From an uncultured Lachnospiraceae bacterium (GTDB lineage Bacteria; Bacillota; Clostridia; Lachnospirales; Lachnospiraceae), in NCBI GenBank assembly GCA_910588295.1, contig CAJUQO010000006.1, positions 10,758 to 74,757 of the forward strand: a stretch of 64,000 bases of DNA, read 5' to 3'. The notes beneath the pieces were generated by a model. It ran no database searches. It was not told the DNA's origin and saw only the letters and a list, made by a program, of their open reading frames with translations. Numbering within the stretch: position 1 is the first letter of the stretch; every line of letters starts with the position of its first letter. This document shows, piece after piece, positions 40,098-48,517 of the stretch. The translations under genes and the position numbers were made by a program.

Positions 40098-41273
40098 CTA
40101 CAGTTCTTGGTTCCGATATTTCGCCAGGATACTCTGTATCCTGTCCACGGGATTCAAAAGGGCGCTGATGGAAGCGTCGTGGTTCAGATGCTCGATGATA
40201 AACGCGAGATATTTACTCATATCACAGTTAATGTAGTACTCCCTGGACAGCAGTTCCGGTGACTGCCAGGTCAGGTTAGTGGTCAGGATCTTATCAAACA
40301 GGCCTCTCTCGTAGGCCATGTCAAATTTCTTCAGGCCACCGGTAAACAGGCCGAAGGTGGCGAACATGAAGATCTTGCGGGCCCCGCTTTTTTTCAGCTC
40401 CCGGGCCACCTCCAGCATACTGTCGCCCGAAGAGATCATGTCGTCGATGATCAGCAGATCCTTACCGGCTACGCTGCTGCCCAGAAACTCGTGGGCCACG
40501 ATGGGGTTGCGCCCGTCTACGACCCGGGAATAATCCCGGCGGCGGTAGAACATGCCCATATCAACGCCCAGATTGTTAGCCATATAGATGGCCCGGGGCG
40601 CGGCCCCTTCGTCGGGGCACACCACCATCATGTGGTCGTTGTCAATAAACAGATCCGGCACATGGGTCAGAAGTCCCTTGACAAACTGATACACCGGCTG
40701 GATGGTCTCAAAGCCCCCCAAGGGTATGGCGTTTTGTACCCGGGCATCGTGGGCGTCAAAGGTGATAATGTTGCTGACCCGCATGGAATACAGTTCCTGG
40801 AGCATGATGGCGCAGTCCAGAGATTCCCGGCCGGAGCGGTTGCTCAGCCGCCCCTCGTAGAGGAAGGGCATGATCACGGTGATCTGGCGGGCCTTGCCTC
40901 CCACGGAGGCCACCAGCCGCTTTAGATCCTGGAAATGTCCGTCGGGGGACATGGTGGAAGGCTTGCCCGAGATGGAATAGGATAGGCTGCTGTTGCACAC
41001 GTCCGCCAGAATGTAGATATCGTCGCCCCGGACGGATTCCAGCAGTTCCCCGCGTCCCTCCCCGGTGCCCAGCCTTGAGAGGCGGTTTTTGATCAGATAG
41101 GTATCCCGGACATAGTCCGGGGTAACCGGATGATCCTGCAGCGCCGCGCTTCGGGCCGTGCGCCATTTGATCAGCTGTTTGTCAATTTTTTTTCCCAGCT
41201 CCCGGCAGCTTTCTGGCACAATGATGCCCAGACGGCCCACCGGCAGAGTTTTACCGAAATTTTCTTCAAACAT
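40098..41273 (-). CDS. prs: Ribose-phosphate pyrophosphokinase
   Basis: This enzyme makes PRPP from ribose 5-phosphate and ATP for nucleotide, His and Trp synthesis. The PRPP-binding loop is DLLIIDDMISSGDS, and the metal site region is ITFDAHDARVQNAI. At 391 residues it is about 75 longer than the usual 315, with extra N-terminal sequence and a longer C-terminus; this longer type occurs in Clostridia. The ATG at 41273 has AGGAGGAAAG before it. It lies downstream of the dnaD-dnaC genes on the same strand. Confidence 0.93.
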   Translation of the reverse strand: MFEENFGKTLPVGRLGIIVPESCRELGKKIDKQLIKWRTARSAALQDHPVTPDYVRDTYLIKNRLSRLGTGEGRGELLESVRGDDIYILADVCNSSLSYSISGKPSTMSPDGHFQDLKRLVASVGGKARQITVIMPFLYEGRLSNRSGRESLDCAIMLQELYSMRVSNIITFDAHDARVQNAIPLGGFETIQPVYQFVKGLLTHVPDLFIDNDHMMVVCPDEGAAPRAIYMANNLGVDMGMFYRRRDYSRVVDGRNPIVAHEFLGSSVAGKDLLIIDDMISSGDSMLEVARELKKSGARKIFMFATFGLFTGGLKKFDMAYERGLFDKILTTNLTWQSPELLSREYYINCDMSKYLAFIIEHLNHDASISALLNPVDRIQSILAKYRNQEL

Positions 41274-41318
41274 TTCTCTTTCCTCCTACAGTCCTAAACG
41301 TTTGCGTAAGCCGGACGG

Positions 41319-42296
41319 TCAGGACAGTTTTTTCTGAATGCGGATATCCCGCCCGATCAGTTTGCACATGGTATAGTTGCTGAATATGCGTGAAAACGTT
41401 CGCTCCGAGTACATTTCGGAGAATGCGCCGATTTCCAGATTGGTGGATATGATCGTGGATTTTTTGTGGGTCAGCCGTTCGTTGATCAGCAGAAAGAGCC
41501 GAGCCGAGACAAAGCTGTTGGTGAGCTCGGTGCCCAGGTCGTCTATAATCAGGAGATCGCAGTCTTCCACGTAATCCGGCAGCCCCGGCCCCTCGTCCCG
41601 GCTGTAAAAGGCTTTTTTCGCCAGCTCGTCGAAGAGGTCGTAGGCGGAAAAGTAAATGACGCTGTGGCCGGATTCAATCAGTTCCCTGGCTATACAGTGG
41701 GTGAGAAATGTCTTACCCACGCCGGTATTGCCGTAAAAATACAGATTTTCGAACTGACTGTCAAAATGCTTTACAAAACTTTTTGCGGTATGGACGGCAG
41801 AGCGGGCCATGTCCAGGGCAGACAGGCCGGTGGATTCATCCATCAGCTTTTCCGGATAAAAAGTCTCTTTAAAGGTAGAGAAATTTTCCTTCTTCAGCAC
41901 GTCGGAGAGCTGGGACTGGGCGTAGAGCAGTTCTATGGCGGCCCGTTTGAAACATTCACATTTTTTGCCGCCGATATAGCCGGTGTCCCGGCACAGGGGG
42001 CAGTCGTAGGACAGCTCCAGGTAATCCGCAGGATATCCGTGGGCCAGTAGCAGCGCCTGCCGTTCTTCAGCCAGCGTCTGTATCGTGTCCTCCAGGCTCC
42101 AGCCGGAGGGGCTGCCCATGAGCAGTTCCCGGGCCTTTTTTATGCTGGCGTCGGAAATCTCGTGGTTGATCTCCGTTACCCGCGGCAGAAGGGCCTGGAT
42201 CTCCTCCTGATGTTCTTGCTGCAGCCGCTGCCGCCGGGACTGGATGCGGTTATATTTTCTCATGATCTCGTCATATTGTGTGTTGGTGAGAGGCAT
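41319..42296 (-). CDS. dnaC: DnaC/DnaI-like helicase-loader ATPase
   Basis: A 325-residue AAA+ protein that loads the replicative helicase. Walker A is YGNTGVGKTFL (about 190), Walker B is LLIIDDLGTE (about 250), and the arginine-containing SERTFSRI end is present. The N-terminal 150 residues form a helical domain with a four-Cys zinc site (CPLC...CECF), as in DnaI-type loaders. It starts ten bases after the dnaD-like gene. The name is used in the Gram-positive sense of loader, not for the helicase. Confidence 0.85.
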   Translation of the reverse strand: MPLTNTQYDEIMRKYNRIQSRRQRLQQEHQEEIQALLPRVTEINHEISDASIKKARELLMGSPSGWSLEDTIQTLAEERQALLLAHGYPADYLELSYDCPLCRDTGYIGGKKCECFKRAAIELLYAQSQLSDVLKKENFSTFKETFYPEKLMDESTGLSALDMARSAVHTAKSFVKHFDSQFENLYFYGNTGVGKTFLTHCIARELIESGHSVIYFSAYDLFDELAKKAFYSRDEGPGLPDYVEDCDLLIIDDLGTELTNSFVSARLFLLINERLTHKKSTIISTNLEIGAFSEMYSERTFSRIFSNYTMCKLIGRDIRIQKKLS

Positions 42297-42306
42297 GGGC
42301 TGTTCC

Positions 42307-43380
42307 TTACTGCTTCTTTAAAAGCTGCTGTTCCAGCTCGCGGTAGTCGTATTCCCGCTGGCTGAAATTGTTGAAACGGTTACTGGTTTGCGCTTTTTTT
42401 CCGTTATTGCCGGCCTTGGGCGGCCTGGCGCCCGCGCGGCGGGCGTCGACGGCTTCCAGATCCTTCCGGCTGTGTACCTTCTGCTTTTGCCAGTTGGACA
42501 GAATACTGTCGGCGTAGGAGAAGCTGGCCTTGCCAATGGCCTGGACGGTTCGGCTGCAGGCCTCGCAGATCAGTTCCGTGGAAAAGCCGAAATCGTTCAT
42601 CCAGTGGTCGATCATGTGGATTTCCTGCTCGATGGGAGATCGATCCGTGATGCCGAAAGCCCGCAGAACGGAATAATACTGTTTTGTATACTGGCTGGAT
42701 TGTTGTTTGGCTTCCTGCACGGTGCGGATCCCGGCGCTGTGCCAGCGCTGTGCCACAACCTCGATATAGTGAAAGCTTTTGTGCCCCTTCGAAACGCAGG
42801 ATTCCACCAGATATTCAATGAGCTCCGCCGGGAATTTCAGTGTGTCGTAGTAGTAGCAGAGGGAATTGATCTCCGTGGCGTTTAAGGTCTTGCCCAGATA
42901 GGTCTCCGTGAGAAAGAGGAGCTGGGAGAAATCCTCATCCTGTTTCAGCGCCTCCAGCCTGTCCCGGGTGAACCGGGGCACGGACGGAGGCTCAGGGGCT
43001 GTCTGTCCGGTGGAAGGCGCGTCTGGCTTATCCGGTGCGGCGGGCAAAGCTTCCGCGGATTCCCCGCCGGAGGCCGCCCCGGAGGCCGTTTCCAGCAGAA
43101 CGATCCCCGCGGGCTGTCCGCTGCCGTCTCGGGACAGGGACAGAAGACCCTGCTTTTCCCAGTACCCCAGAGCCCGCATGACGTCCTTTTCCGTGCAGAA
43201 AAGCCTGTCGGCCAGAAGGGACAGCGACAGTTCCTGATCCGGCCCGCGCAGACTGCGCAGAAGATACAGGTACACTTTTACGAATTCTCCGTTGGCCGAG
43301 GGCATATATACGTCAATAAAACTATGGGGGACAGCGGTGAAATGGCTGTCCATTTTGGAACGAAGTTTTAAGACTGGCAT
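42307..43380 (-). CDS. DnaD-domain replication-initiation protein
   Basis: A 357-residue protein with an N-terminal winged helix (about 1-95, FVKVYLYLLRSL and ALGYWEKQGLLSL), a Pro/Ala/Ser-rich linker, and two DnaD/DnaB-type C-terminal repeats (about 135-205 and 215-290, YYDTLKFPAELIEYLVESC and the YADSILSNW motif). Such proteins help the helicase loader at the origin. AAGGAGG precedes the ATG. With the DnaC-like loader it makes a primosome-loading operon; an array of DnaA boxes lies just upstream of its promoter. Confidence 0.88.
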   Translation of the reverse strand: MPVLKLRSKMDSHFTAVPHSFIDVYMPSANGEFVKVYLYLLRSLRGPDQELSLSLLADRLFCTEKDVMRALGYWEKQGLLSLSRDGSGQPAGIVLLETASGAASGGESAEALPAAPDKPDAPSTGQTAPEPPSVPRFTRDRLEALKQDEDFSQLLFLTETYLGKTLNATEINSLCYYYDTLKFPAELIEYLVESCVSKGHKSFHYIEVVAQRWHSAGIRTVQEAKQQSSQYTKQYYSVLRAFGITDRSPIEQEIHMIDHWMNDFGFSTELICEACSRTVQAIGKASFSYADSILSNWQKQKVHSRKDLEAVDARRAGARPPKAGNNGKKAQTSNRFNNFSQREYDYRELEQQLLKKQ

Positions 43381-43422
43381 AGGACGACCTCCTTATTCTG
43401 GATGGGACGGTGATTCTTTTTG

Positions 43423-43456
43423 GGTTACCGTTCAGCCGGCAGCTGAATGGCAACCT
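43423..43456 (-). repeat. Hairpin at the 5' end of the dnaD leader
   Basis: The sequence GGTTACCGTTCAGCCGGC and its partner GCTGAATGGCAACC form a near-perfect 14-bp inverted repeat (43423-43456). The motif AC-GTTCAGCC recalls the ends of the element at 14366-14512. It lies at the very start of the dnaD transcript. Confidence 0.45.
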
Positions 43457-43464
43457 TTTATGCC

Positions 43465-43492
43465 ATTATAACACAGGAAACGGGCTTTGCAA
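43465..43492 (-). promoter_or_regulatory. Promoter of the dnaD-dnaC operon
   Basis: On the minus strand TTGCAA (43492-43487) and TATAAT (43470-43465), 16 bases apart with TG near the -10. The DnaA-box array begins about 35 bases upstream of the -35. Confidence 0.75.
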
Positions 43493-43526
43493 GCAAGGTG
43501 TTTTTTTGCGGTGTTTTGACAAAAAC

Positions 43527-43718
43527 TGTGGATAATGTGGATAATGTGGATAATTCTGTGTAAAAATATTACGGGAAACCGGAATATGTCGTTAAACCGT
43601 GGATATATGCGGTCTGCGGAGAAAATGCCGTCGAAACTTATGTAAACGGGAAAACCATAGAAAAATCCACAGGTTTATGCAGCAAAAATGTGCATAAATC
43701 TGTGGATAATGTGGATAA
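43527..43718 (+). promoter_or_regulatory. Array of DnaA boxes
   Basis: Five perfect DnaA boxes are present, read here as TGTGGATAA (complement of TTATCCACA): three directly abutting at 43527-43535, 43536-43544 and 43545-43553, and two abutting at 43701-43709 and 43710-43718. A one-mismatch box (TGTGCATAA) lies at 43689-43697, and weaker TCCACA-type matches lie between. An A/T-only run follows at about 43757-43772. All strong boxes point the same way. The gap between murC and dnaD holds no gene. It could regulate dnaD, titrate DnaA, or belong to an origin. Confidence 0.8.
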
Positions 43719-43814
43719 CTCCCAAAAATCCGGGAAATACGGGGCGTTCCGATGTTAATAAAAAAAATTTTTCGCGTTTTGCGGTACGCTGCCGGCGGAT
43801 GCCGGGAAGGTTTG

Positions 43815-45194
43815 TCAGATTCCCAGCAGCTTTTCTCCTATTTTGACCACGTCCCCGGCTCCCATGGTGATCAGCAGGTCATCGGGCTCGCAATTTTCCA
43901 GAAGGAAATTTTCGATCTCGTCGAAGGTGGGGAAATAGTGGCAGGACGTGCCCCGGGCCAGGAGCTTTTCCTGCAGATCCAGGGAGGAAATGCCCACGGT
44001 GTTTTTTTCCCTGGCTGCGTAAATATCCGCCAGGACGACCTGATCTGCCAGGGCCAGGGCTTCGGCAAAGTCGTCTAAAAGGGCCTTGGTTCGGGTATAA
44101 GTGTGGGGCTGGAACACGCACCAGGTGGTCTTGTGCGGATACTTTTTAGCGGTGGTGAGAGTAGCCCGGATCTCTGTGGGATGATGGGCATAATCATCGA
44201 TTACCGTTACGCCCCCCACGACGCCCCTGCGCTCAAAACGCCGTTTCGTGCCGCCGAACCGGTCAAAGCCCCGCTGGATCGTGGCGGCGTCCATGCCCAG
44301 GCAGATACCCATGGCAATGACGGACAGGGCATTGGCCACATTGTGCAGCCCCGGCACATGGAGGGTGAAGCGTCCCACGGATCCGCCTCTGTAGGATGCC
44401 TCGAAAGAAGCGCAGCCCTCCGGATCCCAGGTGATCTCCCCGGCTGTGTAATCTCCGTTTCCGGACAGGCTGAAAGTGACGATTCGGCAGGCAAGCCCCT
44501 CTGTCATGGTCTCCACTTCAGGTGTGTCAGCATTGATGATCAGCGTACCGTCCTCAGGCAGCAGTCCGGCGAACCGGTGGAAAGAGTATCTTATATCATG
44601 GATGTCCTTGAAAAAGTCCAGATGATCGGCGTCCACATTTAAGATGACGGCGATTTTCGGAAAAAAGCTTAAGAAACTGTTGGTATACTCACACGCCTCC
44701 GTGATAAAGGTATCGGAATGGCCGATCCGCAGGTTGCCGCCGATCTCCGGCAGGATACCGCCCACGCTGACCGTAGGATCCATGCCGGCATCCAGAAGGG
44801 TCAGGGCGGCCATGGAGGTGGTCGTGGTCTTCCCGTGGGTGCCGGCCACGGCGATGGATACCGGGTAATTGCGCATGATCTGTCCCAGAAGCTCCGCCCG
44901 GGTGAGAAGCGGGATCCCTTTTTCCCTGGCGGCCGCAAGCTCGGGGTTATCCTCGCTGATGGCGGCGGTGTAGACCACCAGGCCTATGCCGTCGGTGATA
45001 TTGCCGGCCCGCTGGCCGATGGCCACCCGCGCGCCCTTTTCCTCCAGATGGCGGGTCAGCGCACTCTCGCGGGCATCCGAGCCGGATACCGAAAAGCCGT
45101 TGGTCATAAGGATTTCGGCCAGGCTGCTCATGCTGATGCCGCCGATGCCGATGAAATGTACATGGACAGGGGATGTAAACTGAATATGATACAT
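43815..45194 (-). CDS. murC: UDP-N-acetylmuramate--L-alanine ligase
   Basis: The first amino-acid-adding enzyme of peptidoglycan synthesis in the cytosol, 459 residues. Visible are the N-terminal FIGIGGISMSSLAEIL, the ATP loop VAGTHGKTTTTSM (about 110-122), the ligand stretch ITEACEYTNSFL and the C-terminal domain IDDYAHHPTEI. ATG 45194 is chosen because AAGGAG lies eight bases upstream and the family starts with a HFIGIGG strand soon after; an upstream ATG (45236) would add 14 residues. Confidence 0.96.
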   Translation of the reverse strand: MYHIQFTSPVHVHFIGIGGISMSSLAEILMTNGFSVSGSDARESALTRHLEEKGARVAIGQRAGNITDGIGLVVYTAAISEDNPELAAAREKGIPLLTRAELLGQIMRNYPVSIAVAGTHGKTTTTSMAALTLLDAGMDPTVSVGGILPEIGGNLRIGHSDTFITEACEYTNSFLSFFPKIAVILNVDADHLDFFKDIHDIRYSFHRFAGLLPEDGTLIINADTPEVETMTEGLACRIVTFSLSGNGDYTAGEITWDPEGCASFEASYRGGSVGRFTLHVPGLHNVANALSVIAMGICLGMDAATIQRGFDRFGGTKRRFERRGVVGGVTVIDDYAHHPTEIRATLTTAKKYPHKTTWCVFQPHTYTRTKALLDDFAEALALADQVVLADIYAAREKNTVGISSLDLQEKLLARGTSCHYFPTFDEIENFLLENCEPDDLLITMGAGDVVKIGEKLLGI

Positions 45195-45275
45195 TATGGA
45201 AACTCCTTTTTTAAGGTTTATTTTGCAATGGTTCATAACTGCGCAGTATCGTTACAGTTACGGTGATTCTTCCTA

Positions 45276-45303
45276 ATTATACTACAGGAAGAAAAAAAAG
45301 CAA
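45276..45303 (-). promoter_or_regulatory. Promoter of murC
   Basis: On the minus strand TTGCTT (45303-45298) and TATAAT (45281-45276), 16 bases apart. The 330-base gap between murC and glgC holds this and the divergent glgC promoter and no gene. Confidence 0.65.
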
Positions 45304-45465
45304 ATTTAATGTCGTTCTTTCGTCATACTGGGCAGTCCGTGAGGAAATATTACGGGAATACAAAAAAATAAGGCAAAGTGACACGGACACTGTAAGATAT
45401 CAAGAGAAACATATGACAAATATCCTAAAATGGTGCAAAAAAAATGAAAAAAATATGTAAAGTTG

Positions 45466-45494
45466 TTCACTATTTCAGAGGACTGTGTTATAAT
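45466..45494 (+). promoter_or_regulatory. Promoter of glgC-glgD
   Basis: TATAAT at 45489-45494 with TG one base before it (extended -10). A weak -35 (GTTCAC, 45466-45471) is 17 bases upstream. Confidence 0.65.
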
Positions 45495-45527
45495 AGCTTT
45501 ACTACAGGACAAGAGGTGATTGCATTG

Positions 45528-46796
45528 ATGAAGAAAGAAATGATCGCAATGCTTCTGGCAGGTGGACAGGGCAGCCGTTTGGGCGTCCTGACGGAGAAAG
45601 TTGCCAAGCCTGCTGTGGCATTCGGCGGTAAATATCGTATTATCGATTTCCCGCTCAGTAATTGTATCAATTCCGGAGTAGATACCGTAGGTGTACTGAC
45701 CCAGTACCAGCCGTTGCGTTTGAATACCCATATAGGCATCGGTATCCCGTGGGATCTGGATCGCAACGTGGGCGGTGTGACCGTTCTCTCACCCTATGAG
45801 AAGAGCGGCGGCGCGGAGTGGTACGCCGGCACGGCGGACGCAATCTATCAGAATATGGCCTATATGGAGCAGTACAATCCGGATTACGTATTGATTCTCT
45901 CCGGCGACCATATTTACAAGATGGACTATGAGGTGATGCTGGATTACCACAAAGCCAATAAGGCAGATCTCACCATCGCCTGCATGCCGGTTCCCATGGA
46001 GGAGGCCAGCCGTTTCGGCGTTATGATCACCGACGGCAACGGCCGGGTGACGGACTTCGAGGAAAAACCGGCCCATCCCAGGAGCAATCTGGCGAATATG
46101 GGTATTTATATCTTCAGCTGGCCGGTGCTTAAGGAGGCCTTCGAGGAGATGAAAGGGACGGCAAATCTGGATTTCGGTTTCCATATCCTGCCCTATCTGC
46201 GTGACGGCGGTAAGCGGCTGTATGCCTATGAGTTCAACGGCTACTGGAAAGATGTGGGAACCCTTGGCTCGTACTGGGAAGCCAACATGGAGCTCATTGA
46301 TATTATTCCCGAATTCAATTTATATGAAGAGTTCTGGAAAATCTATACGAAATGTGATGTGATTCGTCCTCAGTATGTGGGGCCGAACGCTGTGATCGAC
46401 CGCAGCCTGATCAGCGAGGGTTGCAACATCGAGGGGGAGGTACATAACTCCGTCATCGGTGTGAATGTATCCGTGGAGTCGGGGGCAGTCGTCCGTGATT
46501 CGATTATCATGGGTGATACGGTGATCGGGAAGAACTGCCGGATCGAGAAAGCGATCATTGCGGAGAATGTCAAGATTGGCGAGAATGTGGTCATGGGCGA
46601 GGGCCCGGAAGCCAAGAACGTCCTGAAACCCAAGGTTTACGCATTTGGCTTGGTAACGATCGGAGAAAATTCTGTGATACCGCCGAATGTGCGGATCGGT
46701 AAGAATACCGCCATTAAGGCTGTGACGAAACCGGAAGATTATCCGAACGGAGAACTGCCGGCCGGTGGGGCGCTTGTTGGGAAGGACGGTGAATGA
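45528..46796 (+). CDS. glgC: Glucose-1-phosphate adenylyltransferase
   Basis: The enzyme makes ADP-glucose, the donor for glycogen. It is 422 residues, with the nucleotidyl-transferase N-terminus LLAGGQGSRLGVLTEKVAKP and the ADP-Glc sites FGGKYRIIDFPLSNC, SGDHIYKMDY and FEEKP. A left-handed beta-helix follows from about residue 300. ATG 45528 is chosen (AGAGGTGATTG upstream); the frame is open back to 45444 in the promoter region. It overlaps glgD by four bases; glgA and glgB are not in the window. Confidence 0.96.
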   Translation: MKKEMIAMLLAGGQGSRLGVLTEKVAKPAVAFGGKYRIIDFPLSNCINSGVDTVGVLTQYQPLRLNTHIGIGIPWDLDRNVGGVTVLSPYEKSGGAEWYAGTADAIYQNMAYMEQYNPDYVLILSGDHIYKMDYEVMLDYHKANKADLTIACMPVPMEEASRFGVMITDGNGRVTDFEEKPAHPRSNLANMGIYIFSWPVLKEAFEEMKGTANLDFGFHILPYLRDGGKRLYAYEFNGYWKDVGTLGSYWEANMELIDIIPEFNLYEEFWKIYTKCDVIRPQYVGPNAVIDRSLISEGCNIEGEVHNSVIGVNVSVESGAVVRDSIIMGDTVIGKNCRIEKAIIAENVKIGENVVMGEGPEAKNVLKPKVYAFGLVTIGENSVIPPNVRIGKNTAIKAVTKPEDYPNGELPAGGALVGKDGE

Positions 46797-47911
46797 GCAT
46801 GAGAGCGTTAGGCATTGTATTAGCGGGCGGCAATAACAACAAAATGCGCGAGCTGTCGAACAAAAGAGCGATTGCGGCTATGCCCGTGGCCGGAAGCTAC
46901 AGAAGCATCGATTTTGCGCTGAGCAATATGACCAACTCCCGTATCCAGAAGGTGGCCGTACTGACCCAGTATAACGCGCGTTCTTTAAATGAGCATTTGA
47001 GTTCCTCCAAATGGTGGGACTTCGGAAGAAAACAGGGAGGGCTGTATTTGTTCACTCCCACCGTGACGGCCAGTAACAGCTGGTGGTACAGAGGCACGGC
47101 AGACGCCATCTACCAGAATCTGGACTGGCTCAAGAGAAGTCACGAACCCTATGTAGTTATCGCATCCGGTGACGGTGTATATAAACTGGATTACAACAAG
47201 GTGCTGGAATATCATATCGCGAAACGCGCCGATATCACAGTAGTCTGCACGGAGACATCCGACGACGTGACCCGCTTTGGCTGTGTAAAGATGAATGAGG
47301 ACGGCAGGATCGAGGAGTTTGAGGAGAAACCGATGGTGGCATCAACCAACACGATCTCTACCGGTATCTATGTAATCCGCAGACGTCAGCTCATTGAGTT
47401 GATCGAGCGCAGTGCACAGGAAGAACGGTTTGATTTTGTAAAGGACATTCTGATCCGCTATAAGAATCTGAAGAGAGTCTATGGTTACAGGATGGGTTCC
47501 TACTGGAGCAATATCTCCACAGTGGAGTCCTACTACCGGACCAACATGGATTTCCTGAAACCGGAAGTCCGCGACTATTTCTTCATGCAGGGGTCGGTTG
47601 TAATGTCCAAGGTGGATGATCTGCCCCCCGCAAAATATAACCCGGGAAGCGACGTGCGCAACAGTCTGGTATCCAGTGGTTGTATCATTAATGGTACAGT
47701 AGAAAATTCTGTATTGTTCAAGGATGTTTATGTGGGCAACAATTGTGTGATTAAGAACTCTATCATTCTCAACAATGTGTATTTGGGTGATAATACACAT
47801 ATAGAGAATTGTATCGTAGAGTCCAGGGATACGATTCGAGCCAACTCCTACTATTGCGGTGAAGACAAGATTAAGATCGTTGTTGAAGAGAACGAAAGAT
47901 ATCCACACTGA
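46793..47911 (+). CDS. glgD: GlgD, regulatory/second subunit of ADP-glucose pyrophosphorylase
   Basis: A 372-residue GlgC paralogue found in Firmicutes, where GlgC and GlgD act as a heteromer. It keeps the fold (LAGGNNNKMRELSNKRAIAAMPVAG) but lacks several conserved catalytic Arg/Lys positions of GlgC, for instance the GxGxRL loop. The C-terminal hexapeptide repeats (NSVLFKDVYVGNNCVIKNSI) fold as a beta-helix. ATG 46793 overlaps the glgC stop (ATGA). The pair indicates glycogen storage. Confidence 0.92.
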   Translation: MSMRALGIVLAGGNNNKMRELSNKRAIAAMPVAGSYRSIDFALSNMTNSRIQKVAVLTQYNARSLNEHLSSSKWWDFGRKQGGLYLFTPTVTASNSWWYRGTADAIYQNLDWLKRSHEPYVVIASGDGVYKLDYNKVLEYHIAKRADITVVCTETSDDVTRFGCVKMNEDGRIEEFEEKPMVASTNTISTGIYVIRRRQLIELIERSAQEERFDFVKDILIRYKNLKRVYGYRMGSYWSNISTVESYYRTNMDFLKPEVRDYFFMQGSVVMSKVDDLPPAKYNPGSDVRNSLVSSGCIINGTVENSVLFKDVYVGNNCVIKNSIILNNVYLGDNTHIENCIVESRDTIRANSYYCGEDKIKIVVEENERYPH

Positions 47912-48133
47912 TCCGCGGCTGCCATTTAGCCATCAGGGCAGGGCATAGTGTACAACAGGTTTTCTTTCTGACTATTGGGTGTGATACGGAAATGCGGAGC
48001 ACTTTCTGTGAGGGTACAGAAAAATATAGTGTATGGAAGGGAAGTGCCCTGTTTTTCTTACTAAGCGTACTGTAAGTTTTTACATCGCCATTTTGTGTAT
48101 GCAGGTTAACACGTGCACGAATGGAGGTCAATG

Positions 48134-48409
48134 ATGAATATTACAGATGTGAGAGTCCGAAAAGTTTCCAAAGAAGGCAAGATGAAGGCTATCGTGTCCA
48201 TTACCATTGACGAAGTGTTTGTGGTACATGACATCAAGGTCATCGAGGGCGATAAGGGTTTGTTCATTGCCATGCCGAGCCGCAAGACGGCAGAGGGTGA
48301 GTACAGGGACATAGCCCATCCGATTAATTCGGATACGAGGGTCAGGATTCAGCAGATCATCCTGGACAGTTATGAGATGGCCATACGAAATGGGACGGGC
48401 GAAGAATGA
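48134..48409 (+). CDS. spoVG: SpoVG, RNA/DNA-binding regulator
   Basis: A 91-residue protein with the full SpoVG pattern: MNITDVRVRKV at the start, then VHDIKVIEGDKGLFIAMPSRK and EYRDIAHPIN. It binds nucleic acid and affects sporulation, septation and envelope genes in Firmicutes. GGAGG is six bases before ATG 48134; the ATG three bases upstream is equally possible. The 220 bases upstream hold no gene and no clear sigma-H promoter. Confidence 0.95.
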   Translation: MNITDVRVRKVSKEGKMKAIVSITIDEVFVVHDIKVIEGDKGLFIAMPSRKTAEGEYRDIAHPINSDTRVRIQQIILDSYEMAIRNGTGEE

Positions 48410-48418
48410 AAGTGATAT

Positions 48419-48455
48419 AAAGCCGGTGAGCGATACGTTCACCGGCTTTATATTG
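48419..48455 (+). terminator. Terminator of spoVG
   Basis: AAAGCCGGTGA (48419-48429) pairs with TCACCGGCTTT (48439-48449), followed by ATATT. A compact 11-bp stem. Confidence 0.8.
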
Positions 48456-48517
48456 GCGGCGCGGACGCCGGCGGGCCATGGGACGGAATATGTGCGGAGG
48501 GGAGAGAAAAAACCTAT

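Noticed and set aside
43381..43814. Calling the DnaA-box region oriC outright
   Set aside because: No dnaA, dnaN or rpmH nearby, and base skew cannot be computed here; reported as an array only.
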